A program made the position numbers and the translations under genes. The notes under the pieces were generated by a model, which was not told the DNA's origin, made no database searches, and saw nothing but the letters and a program-made list of their open reading frames with translations. 13,991 nucleotides of DNA from Candidatus Symbiothrix sp. (GTDB lineage Bacteria > Bacteroidota > Bacteroidia > Bacteroidales > Azobacteroidaceae). The stretch covers positions 1-13,991 of the forward strand of contig JAITXK010000182.1 in NCBI GenBank assembly GCA_031284765.1, read 5' to 3'. Within the stretch, counting starts at the first letter, position 1, and every line of letters begins with the position of its first letter. Of the stretch, positions 1-7,626 are shown piece after piece.

Positions 1-10
1 TATTATTAAA

Positions 11-1456
11 TTATTGTCTCCAAAGCTTACTCATATCTTCCAAAGTCTTCCCTTTCGTTTCAGGAACCATTTTCCACACGAATAAGGCCGCCAATACACA
101 CACCATCCCGTATAAACCATACGCCACCATCGGACTGAAATCATACAGGGGCGGGAATGTGGACGAGACGATGTAGTTGAAAATCCATTGGAAAGCTACG
201 GCGATGGCTACCGCCTTGCCGCGGATCGTATTCGGAAAAATTTCGGAAATCAAGACCCAGCAAATCGGACCCCACGACATCATGAAGAAGGCCGCATAGA
301 CAATGATTGATACAACCGGTATAATGCCTTTTATTCCGAAATTATCGCTAATGGCCACCGCAAAGGCGCCGGCTGCCATACCTATCGAACCGATAATCAG
401 CAAGGGTTTGCGCCCAAACTTATCGACTGCGACAATTGCAATTACTGTAAACACAATATTCACAATACCCATGATCACCGTTTGCATCATCCCGCCGCCT
501 TCAGCGCCTGCACTTTCAAAGATACGCGGCGCGTAATACAAGACCGCATTGATGCCGATGGCCTGCTGAAATACCGACAACAGAATCCCAATGATAATGA
601 CCGTACCGCCGTAAGCAAACATCTTCTCCGTTTTTTCTTTCGAAGTAGCTTCGATATCGGATAAAATTTCTTTTGCTTTGCTGCTTCCGTTGATTTTCGT
701 CAGAATATTCAGCGCTTTCGAAGGTTGACCAATCAACACCAAATAACGGGGCGTTTTAGGCACCAGGAAAAGCAGGAATCCGAATATAGCCGCCACGTAT
801 GCCTCCGATCCGAACATATACCGCCAACCGGTGGCTATCGTCCAGGGGTCGGAGGAAGCATTGACCGTCAATAGACCCTCCGCACTCTTGTCAATGACCG
901 GATTGGTATGATCGCCCAGTATCAAATAATTGACGAAATAGACGACCAACATACCGAAGATAATCGCAAACTGGTTGCAGGAAACCAACGTTCCCCGAAT
1001 GTTCGAAGGCGCTATTTCGGCAATATACATCGGCACAATCGCCGAAGCCAATCCGACACCGATACCGCCTAAAATCCGGTACAAGTTGAACGCAACCAAA
1101 AGGTCCCAGGAGGGAACCCCTTTGGAAAAGAACAAAAATTCGGGATGAAACGAACCCAATGCCGATAAGAAAAACAGCACGGAGGCAAACCGTAAGGAAT
1201 CCCGCCTGCCAAACCGCGAGGCAAACAGACCGGAAATGGCTCCACCGATTACGCATCCAATCAAAGCGCTGGAAGACGTAATTCCGTGTAAAATCTTGGT
1301 GTATTGAAAATCACCCGCTTGCAAAAAGAAGCCTTCCAAGCCCTTTTCCGCTCCCGAAATCACCGCCGTATCATACCCGAAAAGCAAGCCGCCCAAGGTG
1401 GCTACCAAGGTAATACTGACGATATAAACTACATTATACTCTTTTGTGTTTCCCAT
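11..1456 (-). CDS. xylE: D-xylose/H+ symporter, MFS sugar porter family
   Basis: A 481-residue inner-membrane transporter that probably imports xylose with protons. Sugar-porter signatures appear in order: GGLLFGYDT near residue 22, RFGRR at 81-85, an R-x-x-x-G-x-G-x-G stretch near 127-135 followed by YIAEIAP, PKTPR at 233-237 (family consensus PESPR), FQQAIGIN at 296-303, DKFGRK at 345-350 and VPETKGKTLE at 464-472. Residues matching the xylose site of E. coli XylE are kept: Q162, Q297, Q298, N303, Y307, N333, W400, Q423 and W424. Length is normal for the family. The ATG lies 18 bp after the xylose isomerase stop, so this is the last gene of the xyl operon; its own stop is almost at the window edge. 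Identification as a sugar porter is secure. Xylose specificity rests on the conserved site and the operon. Confidence 0.95.
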   Translation of the reverse strand: MGNTKEYNVVYIVSITLVATLGGLLFGYDTAVISGAEKGLEGFFLQAGDFQYTKILHGITSSSALIGCVIGGAISGLFASRFGRRDSLRFASVLFFLSALGSFHPEFLFFSKGVPSWDLLVAFNLYRILGGIGVGLASAIVPMYIAEIAPSNIRGTLVSCNQFAIIFGMLVVYFVNYLILGDHTNPVIDKSAEGLLTVNASSDPWTIATGWRYMFGSEAYVAAIFGFLLFLVPKTPRYLVLIGQPSKALNILTKINGSSKAKEILSDIEATSKEKTEKMFAYGGTVIIIGILLSVFQQAIGINAVLYYAPRIFESAGAEGGGMMQTVIMGIVNIVFTVIAIVAVDKFGRKPLLIIGSIGMAAGAFAVAISDNFGIKGIIPVVSIIVYAAFFMMSWGPICWVLISEIFPNTIRGKAVAIAVAFQWIFNYIVSSTFPPLYDFSPMVAYGLYGMVCVLAALFVWKMVPETKGKTLEDMSKLWRQ

Positions 1457-1474
1457 GATATTTCAAGTAGTGCT

Positions 1475-2803
1475 TTAGATATACATATTAACGATCGCTT
1501 CGTACAACTCTTGTTTGCCGCTGATTTGCGCCGGTTCGCCGCTTTTGGCTGCGATATTGCGCAAGTCTTCCAAAGTGAGTTTGCCGTCTTCAAAGGCTTT
1601 ACCGTTACCGGAATCAAAAGAAGCATAGCGTTCCGCAAGCATTTTCCTGTAATCCGATTTTTCGAGGATAGCGACTGCTGTAACCAATGCGCGGGCAAAA
1701 ACATCCATGCCGGAAATGTGAGCAATAAAAATGTCTTCCAAATCGGTTGAATTACGGCGGGTTTTTGCGTCGAAGTTCGTACCGCCATTGCCCAAACCGC
1801 CTGCCTGAACGATTACCAACAAGGCTTGCGTCAATTCATAAATATCAATCGGGAACTGGTCGGTATCCCATCCGTTCTGATAATCGCCGCGGTTGGCATC
1901 AATGGAACCCAATAAACCGGCATCGGCGGCGGCTTGCAATTCGTGTTCAAAGGTATGACCGGCCAAAGTGGCGTGATTGACTTCGATGTTGACTTTGAAA
2001 TCTTTGTCCAAGCCAAAATGACGCAGAAAGCCGATTACTGTTTCCGTATCCACATCGTATTGATGTTTCGTCGGTTCCATCGGTTTGGGTTCAATGAGGA
2101 AAGTGCCTTTGAAACCCTGTTTGCGGGCATAATCGCGAGCAACGGTCAGCATTTGAGCCAAATGTTCTTTTTCGCGTTTCATATTCGTGTTCAACAACGT
2201 CATGTAGCCTTCGCGACCGCCCCAGACTACATAATTAGCGCCACCTAATGCAATCGTTGCATCTATGGCGTTCTTGATTTGAGCGCCCGCCCAGGCGGTT
2301 GCTGCAAAATTGGGATTGGTGGCGGCGCCGTTCATGTAACGTGCATTACTGAACACGTTAGCAGTTCCCCACAATAATTGAATGCCCGAAGCGGCTTGTT
2401 TTTCTTTGGCATAATCCACTATCTTGGACAAATTGCTTTCGTATTCTGCCAACGAGTTGCCTTCTTCAACCAAGTCCACATCGTGGAAGCAATAGAACGG
2501 AATGCCTGTTTTGGACATAAATTCAAAAGCCGCATCCATCTTGTACTTCGCACGGCTGATAGCGTCCGAAGCATTGTTCCAGGGAAATTTTTTGGTTCCC
2601 GGGCCGAATGGATCGCCGCCTTCGGCACAAAGTGTGTGCCAGTAAGCCATTGAAAAGCGAAACCAGTCTTTCATGCTTTTGCCCAATACTACCTGATTTT
2701 CGTCATACCAACGAAAAGCCAAAGGGTTTTTACTCTCTTTTCCTTCAAATTTGATTTTTCCTACTGTCGGGAAAAACTCTTTACTACCTTTTAAAACGGT
2801 CAT
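1475..2803 (-). CDS. xylA: Xylose isomerase, class II
   Basis: Cytoplasmic TIM-barrel metalloenzyme of 442 residues that interconverts D-xylose and D-xylulose. The length and long N-terminal extension mark the class II form. Catalytic His107 and Asp110 lie in FHDVD. Metal and substrate ligands align with E. coli XylA at a constant offset of six: E238 and K240 (IEPKPMEP), E274, H277 (NHATLAGH), D302 (SIDANRGD), D313, D315 (WDTD) and D345. VWGGREGY at 193-200 is also typical. No key residue is missing, so the enzyme should be active. It sits between xylB (89 bp upstream, with a stem-loop in the gap) and xylE (18 bp downstream). The ATG at 2801-2803 is the natural start because the protein then has the expected full length. 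Confidence 0.98.
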   Translation of the reverse strand: MTVLKGSKEFFPTVGKIKFEGKESKNPLAFRWYDENQVVLGKSMKDWFRFSMAYWHTLCAEGGDPFGPGTKKFPWNNASDAISRAKYKMDAAFEFMSKTGIPFYCFHDVDLVEEGNSLAEYESNLSKIVDYAKEKQAASGIQLLWGTANVFSNARYMNGAATNPNFAATAWAGAQIKNAIDATIALGGANYVVWGGREGYMTLLNTNMKREKEHLAQMLTVARDYARKQGFKGTFLIEPKPMEPTKHQYDVDTETVIGFLRHFGLDKDFKVNIEVNHATLAGHTFEHELQAAADAGLLGSIDANRGDYQNGWDTDQFPIDIYELTQALLVIVQAGGLGNGGTNFDAKTRRNSTDLEDIFIAHISGMDVFARALVTAVAILEKSDYRKMLAERYASFDSGNGKAFEDGKLTLEDLRNIAAKSGEPAQISGKQELYEAIVNMYI

Positions 2804-2837
2804 AACTTTAAAATTAAAAATGAATATTATTACTGTA

Positions 2838-2859
2838 TTTTAAGGCAACTGCCCTAAAA
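2838..2859 (-). promoter_or_regulatory. Intercistronic stem-loop between xylB and xylA
   Basis: On the minus-strand transcript the bases UUUUAGGGC and GCCUUAAAA can form a nine-pair stem around the tetraloop AGUU. The one imperfect position is a G-U wobble on this strand but an A-C mismatch on the other, so the fold suits the xyl mRNA. It lies in the 89-bp gap between xylB and xylA. No U-run follows directly, so it is not a standard intrinsic terminator. A role in differential mRNA stability or processing, favouring xylA-xylE, is possible but inferred. No promoter-like motif for xylA was found in the same gap. Confidence 0.4.
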
Positions 2860-2892
2860 TGGTTTATTTACTTCAAACTTCCGAAATTTGTC

Positions 2893-4377
2893 TTAAAAAC
2901 TTCCGGATACTTGGTTTTTCCATCGCTCATAAGCCTCTTGATATTGCGCTTTTATCCCCGTTTCCGGCTCAATGACCGCCAGTTTTTCAAGGCTGGCAAA
3001 CGCCTCTTTATTGTCTTTGTAAATACCGGCGCCAATGCCCGCCCCCTTTGCCGCACCTGCCGCGCCATCGGTATCATACAATTCGATGGTGTCGCCACTG
3101 ATGCTCGCCAAAGTCTGCCGGAAAACCGGACTGAGAAACATGTTGGCATTGCCGGCGCGAATCATCCGGATATCCATTCCCATCTCTTCCATGATTTCCA
3201 TCCCGTATTGGAAAGAAAAAACAATGCCCTCTTGTGCGGCGCGGATTATATCCGATTGATTGTGGATATTGAAATTAATGCCGTGTATGGAACAGCCGGT
3301 TTCTTTGTTTTCCAAAATACGTTCCGCCCCATTGCCGAACGGAATAATCGAAAGGCCTTTGCTGCCGATGGGCGATTGCGAAGCCAAACGATTCATATCG
3401 TTGTATGAAATGCCGGCAGGAGCAACATTGCGTTTAATCCACGAATTGAGAATACCGGTGCCGTTGATACACAATAAAACGCCCAAACGGGTTTGCGATG
3501 CCGAATGATTCACGTGTGCAAAAGTATTTACACGGGAAAGCGGGTCGTAATTCACTTGCCCCAATACTCCATAGACGACACCCGAAGTGCCTGCCGTAGA
3601 AGCTATTTCGCCCGGGTTGAATACGTTTAAAGACAAGGCATTGTTCGGTTGGTCACCTGCGCGGTAACAAACCGGAGTGCCCGCTTTCAATCCCAATTCT
3701 TTGGCGGTTTCGGCAGAAACCAACCCTTGAATACCAAACGTCGGTTTGATTTCCGGAATAAAACGCTTCTCGAATCCGAAATAATTCAGCACCTCCTCTG
3801 AAAGGGCATTTTGTTTAAAATCCCAGAAAATTCCTTCCGAAAGCCCCTCGACTGTTGTTACGATATCGCCTGTCAAACGCATGCCGATATAATCGCCCGG
3901 CAACATCAGTTGGTCTATTTTTTCATAAATATGCGGTTCGTTTTCCTTGACCCATGCCAACTTCGCCGCCGTAAAATTACCCGGCGAATTGAGCAAATGT
4001 GACAAGCATTTTTCTTTTCCAATCGCTTCGAATGCTTTTTCTCCGTAGGGAACGGCGCGGCTGTCGCACCAGATAATTGCCGGACGAAGCACTTGTTGAT
4101 TTTTATCTACCAAAACCAATCCGTGCATTTGCCACGAGATACCGATGACTTTGATGTCTTCGGCGGCAACGCCCGATTGTTTCATTACCGATGCGTGAGC
4201 CAATTTCAAATGGGTCCACCACGATTCCGGATGTTGTTCTGCCCATCCTGTTTTTTCGGCAATAATTTGCATTTCTACCTTCGGAAAAAAATCCTGTGCG
4301 ACGATTTTCCCGGATTCTGCTTCCACCAAACATGCTTTAACGGAAGAACTTCCGATGTCATAACCTAATAAATACAT
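2893..4377 (-). CDS. xylB: Xylulokinase, FGGY family
   Basis: Cytoplasmic sugar kinase of 494 residues that phosphorylates D-xylulose to xylulose 5-phosphate using ATP. The ATPase-fold phosphate loop is near the start (GYDIGSSSVKA, residues 5-15). SWQMHG at 81-86 and WCDSR at 103-107 match the sugar-binding region. PGDYIGMRLTGD follows at 160-171. The probable catalytic base is Asp242 in AGDQPNNA, followed by the nucleotide-binding TAGTSG segment and a glycine/alanine-rich DGAAGAAKGAG loop near the C-terminus. Length is typical. The ATG is 13 bp after the regulator stop, indicating one transcript. FGGY kinases vary in substrate, but adjacency to xylA makes xylulose the clear choice. Confidence 0.96.
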   Translation of the reverse strand: MYLLGYDIGSSSVKACLVEAESGKIVAQDFFPKVEMQIIAEKTGWAEQHPESWWTHLKLAHASVMKQSGVAAEDIKVIGISWQMHGLVLVDKNQQVLRPAIIWCDSRAVPYGEKAFEAIGKEKCLSHLLNSPGNFTAAKLAWVKENEPHIYEKIDQLMLPGDYIGMRLTGDIVTTVEGLSEGIFWDFKQNALSEEVLNYFGFEKRFIPEIKPTFGIQGLVSAETAKELGLKAGTPVCYRAGDQPNNALSLNVFNPGEIASTAGTSGVVYGVLGQVNYDPLSRVNTFAHVNHSASQTRLGVLLCINGTGILNSWIKRNVAPAGISYNDMNRLASQSPIGSKGLSIIPFGNGAERILENKETGCSIHGINFNIHNQSDIIRAAQEGIVFSFQYGMEIMEEMGMDIRMIRAGNANMFLSPVFRQTLASISGDTIELYDTDGAAGAAKGAGIGAGIYKDNKEAFASLEKLAVIEPETGIKAQYQEAYERWKNQVSGSF

Positions 4378-4390
4378 AAAATATGGGTGT

Positions 4391-5107
4391 TTAAATTGTC
4401 ATTTTACGTTTGTTGTAACTGTGTTTATCGAATTTATAGTAACGGGCGGCGCGGTGCGAAACTCCCTCTTGCTTTTCGTCCAAAGGCACCACATCATTCA
4501 GTGGGACAATCTTTTTATGAAAGTTTCGTATATCTATTTTTCTGTTGTAGATCGCTTCGTATAAATGATGCAGTTGACTGATAGTAAACTTATTGGGAAG
4601 CAATTCAAAAGCGATGGATACATCCATTTCAATCCATTTTCTGATTTCCGTCAGCGATTCTTTAAGAATCCGGTTGTGGTCGAAAGGCATTTTAGGTATC
4701 TCACTGAGCGGGCACCACTTGGATGATCTGTACTTGGAAACGTTGGTCAACTTCCGGTCAATTTTACACAAGGAAAGATAGGCAACGGTAATCAACCGGT
4801 TGATATTCGGCTGATAGGTTTGATCCAACCATTTCATATCTTCCGGGTTTTTCGCTCTGTCGGGGGAAGCAAAGCAATGGAATTGTTTCAGTTTCATCCG
4901 CTTGATACCGGTAAGTTCCAGGAGTACACGCTGGGCGGCATCATCCACGTCTTCGTCATCGTAAATCAGACTGCCCGGCAACTTCATGTTATTGGAGTCA
5001 ATTTTATTGGCATCCCGTTGCACCAACAAGATATGGAGTTGATTATTTTCGAAACCGAAAACGACACAATCCACGGATACATACGTATGAATAAAATTGC
5101 TTTTCAT
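4391..5107 (-). CDS. xylR: NUDIX-domain (NrtR-type) transcriptional regulator of xylose operon
   Basis: A 238-residue protein with an N-terminal NUDIX fold and a C-terminal winged-helix DNA-binding domain (the FTISQLHHLYEAIYNRKIDIRNF region), the architecture of NrtR/AraR-like regulators. The Nudix box is degenerate. Relative to GX5EX7REUXEEXGU, the stretch starting LPGSLIYDDED carries RVLLEL where REUXEE is expected, losing catalytic metal-binding glutamates, so the domain probably senses a sugar-related ligand rather than hydrolysing nucleotides. It is the first gene after the operon promoter, so autoregulation is likely; the ligand is probably xylose or a derivative (inference). I chose the ATG at 5105-5107; an in-frame GTG two codons upstream at 5111-5113 is possible. 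The symbol is by analogy with Bacteroides xyl loci, not with E. coli XylR, which is unrelated. Confidence 0.85.
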   Translation of the reverse strand: MKSNFIHTYVSVDCVVFGFENNQLHILLVQRDANKIDSNNMKLPGSLIYDDEDVDDAAQRVLLELTGIKRMKLKQFHCFASPDRAKNPEDMKWLDQTYQPNINRLITVAYLSLCKIDRKLTNVSKYRSSKWCPLSEIPKMPFDHNRILKESLTEIRKWIEMDVSIAFELLPNKFTISQLHHLYEAIYNRKIDIRNFHKKIVPLNDVVPLDEKQEGVSHRAARYYKFDKHSYNKRKMTI

Positions 5108-5139
5108 GGTCACCTGAACGTATAAGGATTAAAGTGACG

Positions 5140-5171
5140 CAAATGTAAAAATATTAAATCAGAAAAACAAA
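5140..5171 (-). promoter_or_regulatory. Bacteroidetes-type promoter of the xyl operon
   Basis: Reading the minus strand, TTTG (5168-5171) is followed after 20 nt by TACATTTG (5140-5147), matching the Bacteroidetes consensus TTTG-N19-21-TAnnTTTG. Transcription would begin around 5133-5136, leaving a leader of under 30 nt before the regulator ATG at 5107. The gap from 5108 to 5305 is AT-rich and holds nothing else gene-like. No strong terminator for the upstream GH3 gene is visible in it, so some read-through is possible. Confidence 0.7.
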
Positions 5172-5185
5172 TAAATAAATGTAAA
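5141..5185. repeat. Direct repeat AAATGTAAA flanking the xyl promoter (possible operator)
   Basis: The nonamer AAATGTAAA occurs at 5141-5149, overlapping the -7 element, and at 5177-5185, just upstream of the -33 element, 36 bp apart start to start. The placement would suit a repressor that blocks both promoter elements. The region is very AT-rich, so chance is a real alternative, and I do not know the binding motif of this regulator. Confidence 0.25.
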
Positions 5186-5202
5186 TCAATTTGTTATATA
5201 TC

Positions 5203-5213
5203 GTATTAAATAC
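5203..5213. repeat. Short perfect inverted repeat upstream of the xyl promoter
   Basis: GTATT-A-AATAC is a perfect 5+1+5 palindrome about 30 bp upstream of the -33 element. It could be an operator half of a larger regulatory region or an activator site. It is short and lies in AT-rich DNA, so it is recorded only as a candidate. Confidence 0.2.
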
Positions 5214-5305
5214 AATAAGGATCTGACTTTTGAAGATGCGGTATGAATTTATAAAGCAGTCAATATCAGGTAGTTTAATCAGATGAAAATTAGGAGGTTG
5301 AAAAT

Positions 5306-7501
5306 TTAAAATAGCTGTTTTTTTACAATAAGCCGAAACGAGCTTGCTAATTTACAATCTCCGGAATGACCCCCTATCCATATCCTGTAGTTTCCTTCAG
5401 GAAGAAGCATTTTTTCTTCCTTTTCATCCCATTTTGCAAAACGGCTAACAGGGAGAGAGAGCTTTATCTCTACATCCTGCCCCGGTATAGTGGCTATTTT
5501 CTTGAAATATGCTAACTCTTTCAAAGGATATCCCAATCCTTTCGGATATTCAATATATACTTGTGCAATTTCATATCCCGGCAGATTACCGGAATTGTTT
5601 ATTTTGGCCGAACAGATTATCGTATCGCTTTCAGTGTATGCGTTTTCAGGTTTCATCTTCCAATCGTAATCGAAAGTGGTATAACTTAATCCATAACCAA
5701 AGGAATACAAGGGTTTGCCGGTAAAATACCGGTACGTCCGGTTCATCATCGAATAATCGTGATAATCAGGAAGATCTTGGTCGTTTCTATAGAATGTGAC
5801 CGGTAATCGCCCGCAAGGATTATACCGGCCAAACAAAATATCGGCAATCGCTGTCCCTGCTGATTGACCGCCATACCATGCTTGTAGAATAGCATCCGCA
5901 TTTTCGGCTTCCCATTCCATGCCTATTGCGCTTCCCGACATAGAGATAAAAACCAGGGGGATCCCTTTTGCTTTTATTTTTTTCATACAATCGGTCTGCA
6001 CTTTTGGCAATGCAATGGAAGTACGGTCGCCTCTATCAAACCCAATATTCGGTTCTTTTCCGGCATCACCCTCTTCGCCTTCCAGTTGCGGTGTAATTCC
6101 TCCGATGAAAATAACCAGGTCTGCATCCTTGATGGCGGCTAAGGCGGCGTCTGTTTCGGTTGTTAATGCCGTGGTATGGCTTGTGGCTTGGGCATATACT
6201 ACTTCAACGTTGCTCATTGCCCTAATTCCTTCCAAAGGGGTGATTATTTCCGACGGAAAACCATTGTAATTACCTAATTGCACTTCTTTATTATCGGCAT
6301 TCGGCCCCAATACCACAATTTTTTTCAGATTGGAGGAGAGCGGTAACAAGCGATTTTTGTTTTTTAAGAGGACTATGGATTCCCTGGCCATTTTCAAGGC
6401 ATGATCCTTGTGTTCATCACATTCCAAGGTATCGTAGTGTATTTGGGCATACGGACTGGATTCGGGAGGGTCAAACATTCCCAACCGGAAGCGTATTCTG
6501 AATAAGCGTTTGAGGGATGTATCTATCTCCTTTTCATCAAGGAGTCCCTTTTCAACCGCTGTAGCCAATGTTTTATAGGCTTCATTACCACAATCCAGAT
6601 CCGTTCCATGCAATACCGCATCAGCAGAAGCGGCAACGGCATCCGGATGTGTCTTGTGTTGTTTGTAGAAGTCGTCTATTGCACCACAATCGGAGGTGAC
6701 ATAGCCTGTAAAATGCCACTGATTGCGTAAAATATCGGTCATCAAACGGGAATTGCCACAGCAGGGTTCGTCGTCGAAACGATTGTAGGCACACATCACC
6801 GATGAAACGTGAGCTTCCGTCACCAATGCCTGAAAGGCAGGCAAATAACTGTCCCATAAATCATAATTGCCGGCCGTAGCGTTGAAGGTGTGCCTCCCCG
6901 CTTCCGGACCGCTATGTACCGCAAAATGCTTGGCACAAGCCGATGTTTTGAGATACAGGGAATCGTCGCCTTGGAGGCCTTTTACCATTTCTTTGCCCAA
7001 AACAGCGGTCAGATAAGGATCTTCGCCATACGTTTCCTGACCTCTTCCCCAGCGCGGGTCTCTAAACAGGTTGATATTAGGTGTCCAAAAGGTAAGTCCC
7101 TGGTATTGTTGACCCTGTTGCCCGTTTTTGAATGATTCATTATAAATGGCGCGGGCTTCGGTTGAAGTAATTATTCCCATCTTCAACAAGGCGTCTTCAT
7201 CAAAGGTGGCCGCCATGGCAATGGCTTGCGGAAACACAGTCACATTGTGACCGGAACGCCCTACGCCATGCAGACATTCGTTCCACCAGTTATATTCAGG
7301 GATTCCCAATCTTTCGATAGCGAGCGAATGGTTTTGCATCTGGGAAACCTTTTCTTCCAATGTTAACCGGCTTACCAAATCATCCACTCGCTTTTCTAAA
7401 GCAAGGCCTGGATTCAGAAAAGGATACGAATATATTCTTTCGCAGTAGCCATTACCGGACAGGATGAAGCCTAAGCATATCAAAATAATTTTGTCTTTCA
7501 T
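5306..7501 (-). CDS. Glycoside hydrolase family 3, probable beta-xylosidase
   Basis: A 731-residue secreted exo-acting enzyme that removes sugars from non-reducing ends. With the chosen start it opens with a Sec signal peptide (MKDKIILICLGFILSG); no canonical lipobox is seen, so it is probably soluble and periplasmic. The GH3 N-terminal barrel is present (DPRWGRGQETYGEDPYL, AKHFAVHSGPE, VMCAYNRFDDEP). The predicted nucleophile is Asp271 in GYVTSDCGAID. The Cys after it is typical of beta-xylosidase/arabinofuranosidase-like GH3 members, whereas beta-glucosidases usually have Trp. The second domain carries LEGEEGD at about 473-479, a likely acid/base region, and the end is a fibronectin type III-like domain. 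There is no T9SS tail, unlike the upstream proteins. A 17-codon longer start at 7552 is rejected because it would overlap the promoter. Proximity to the xyl operon supports a xylose-releasing role; beta-glucosidase remains an alternative. Confidence 0.88.
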   Translation of the reverse strand: MKDKIILICLGFILSGNGYCERIYSYPFLNPGLALEKRVDDLVSRLTLEEKVSQMQNHSLAIERLGIPEYNWWNECLHGVGRSGHNVTVFPQAIAMAATFDEDALLKMGIITSTEARAIYNESFKNGQQGQQYQGLTFWTPNINLFRDPRWGRGQETYGEDPYLTAVLGKEMVKGLQGDDSLYLKTSACAKHFAVHSGPEAGRHTFNATAGNYDLWDSYLPAFQALVTEAHVSSVMCAYNRFDDEPCCGNSRLMTDILRNQWHFTGYVTSDCGAIDDFYKQHKTHPDAVAASADAVLHGTDLDCGNEAYKTLATAVEKGLLDEKEIDTSLKRLFRIRFRLGMFDPPESSPYAQIHYDTLECDEHKDHALKMARESIVLLKNKNRLLPLSSNLKKIVVLGPNADNKEVQLGNYNGFPSEIITPLEGIRAMSNVEVVYAQATSHTTALTTETDAALAAIKDADLVIFIGGITPQLEGEEGDAGKEPNIGFDRGDRTSIALPKVQTDCMKKIKAKGIPLVFISMSGSAIGMEWEAENADAILQAWYGGQSAGTAIADILFGRYNPCGRLPVTFYRNDQDLPDYHDYSMMNRTYRYFTGKPLYSFGYGLSYTTFDYDWKMKPENAYTESDTIICSAKINNSGNLPGYEIAQVYIEYPKGLGYPLKELAYFKKIATIPGQDVEIKLSLPVSRFAKWDEKEEKMLLPEGNYRIWIGGHSGDCKLASSFRLIVKKQLF

Positions 7502-7522
7502 TGTATAGTTTGTTAATGATGG

Positions 7523-7553
7523 CAAAAATAAACAAATAAATGCACTCTGCAAA
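7523..7553 (-). promoter_or_regulatory. Bacteroidetes-type promoter of the GH3 gene
   Basis: On the minus strand TTTG (7550-7553) is followed after 19 nt by TATTTTTG (7523-7530), an exact fit to the Bacteroidetes consensus. Transcription would start about 4-7 nt past 7523, giving a leader of roughly 15-18 nt to the ATG at 7501. This favours the shorter GH3 start and makes the GH3 gene a separate transcription unit, although read-through from the upstream genes cannot be excluded. The 125-bp gap 7502-7626 shows no convincing terminator. Confidence 0.65.
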
Positions 7554-7626
7554 ATATAATCGTATATTTGTTACGCTAACACGAGGTATGCTGCCATAGC
7601 TACAGAAAGCCAAACAAATAAGATTT

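Noticed and set aside
2911..3408. Plus-strand open frame of 165 codons opposite xylB, and similar frames at 1304-1750 and 11894-12304
   Set aside because: They lie wholly antisense to well-supported genes and show no recognisable domain or promoter.
5221..5284. ATCTGA and TCAGAT inverted pair downstream of the GH3 stop as a terminator
   Set aside because: The arms are 6 bp and about 52 nt apart with no T-run, so chance is more likely.
7430..7501. Lipoprotein signal on the GH3 enzyme
   Set aside because: The Cys near the end of the signal peptide is preceded by N-G-Y, not a small residue as a lipobox needs.
7502..7552. Longer GH3 start at 7552
   Set aside because: It would place a poor N-terminus before a good signal peptide and would overlap the promoter at 7523-7553.
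7563..7570. Plus-strand TATATTTG, a possible -7 element
   Set aside because: There is no TTG-type -33 element at the right distance and no plus-strand gene downstream.
7569..7581. TGTTA-CGC-TAACA hairpin as a terminator for the 944-residue protein gene
   Set aside because: The stem is only 5 bp with a 3-nt loop and no T-run follows.
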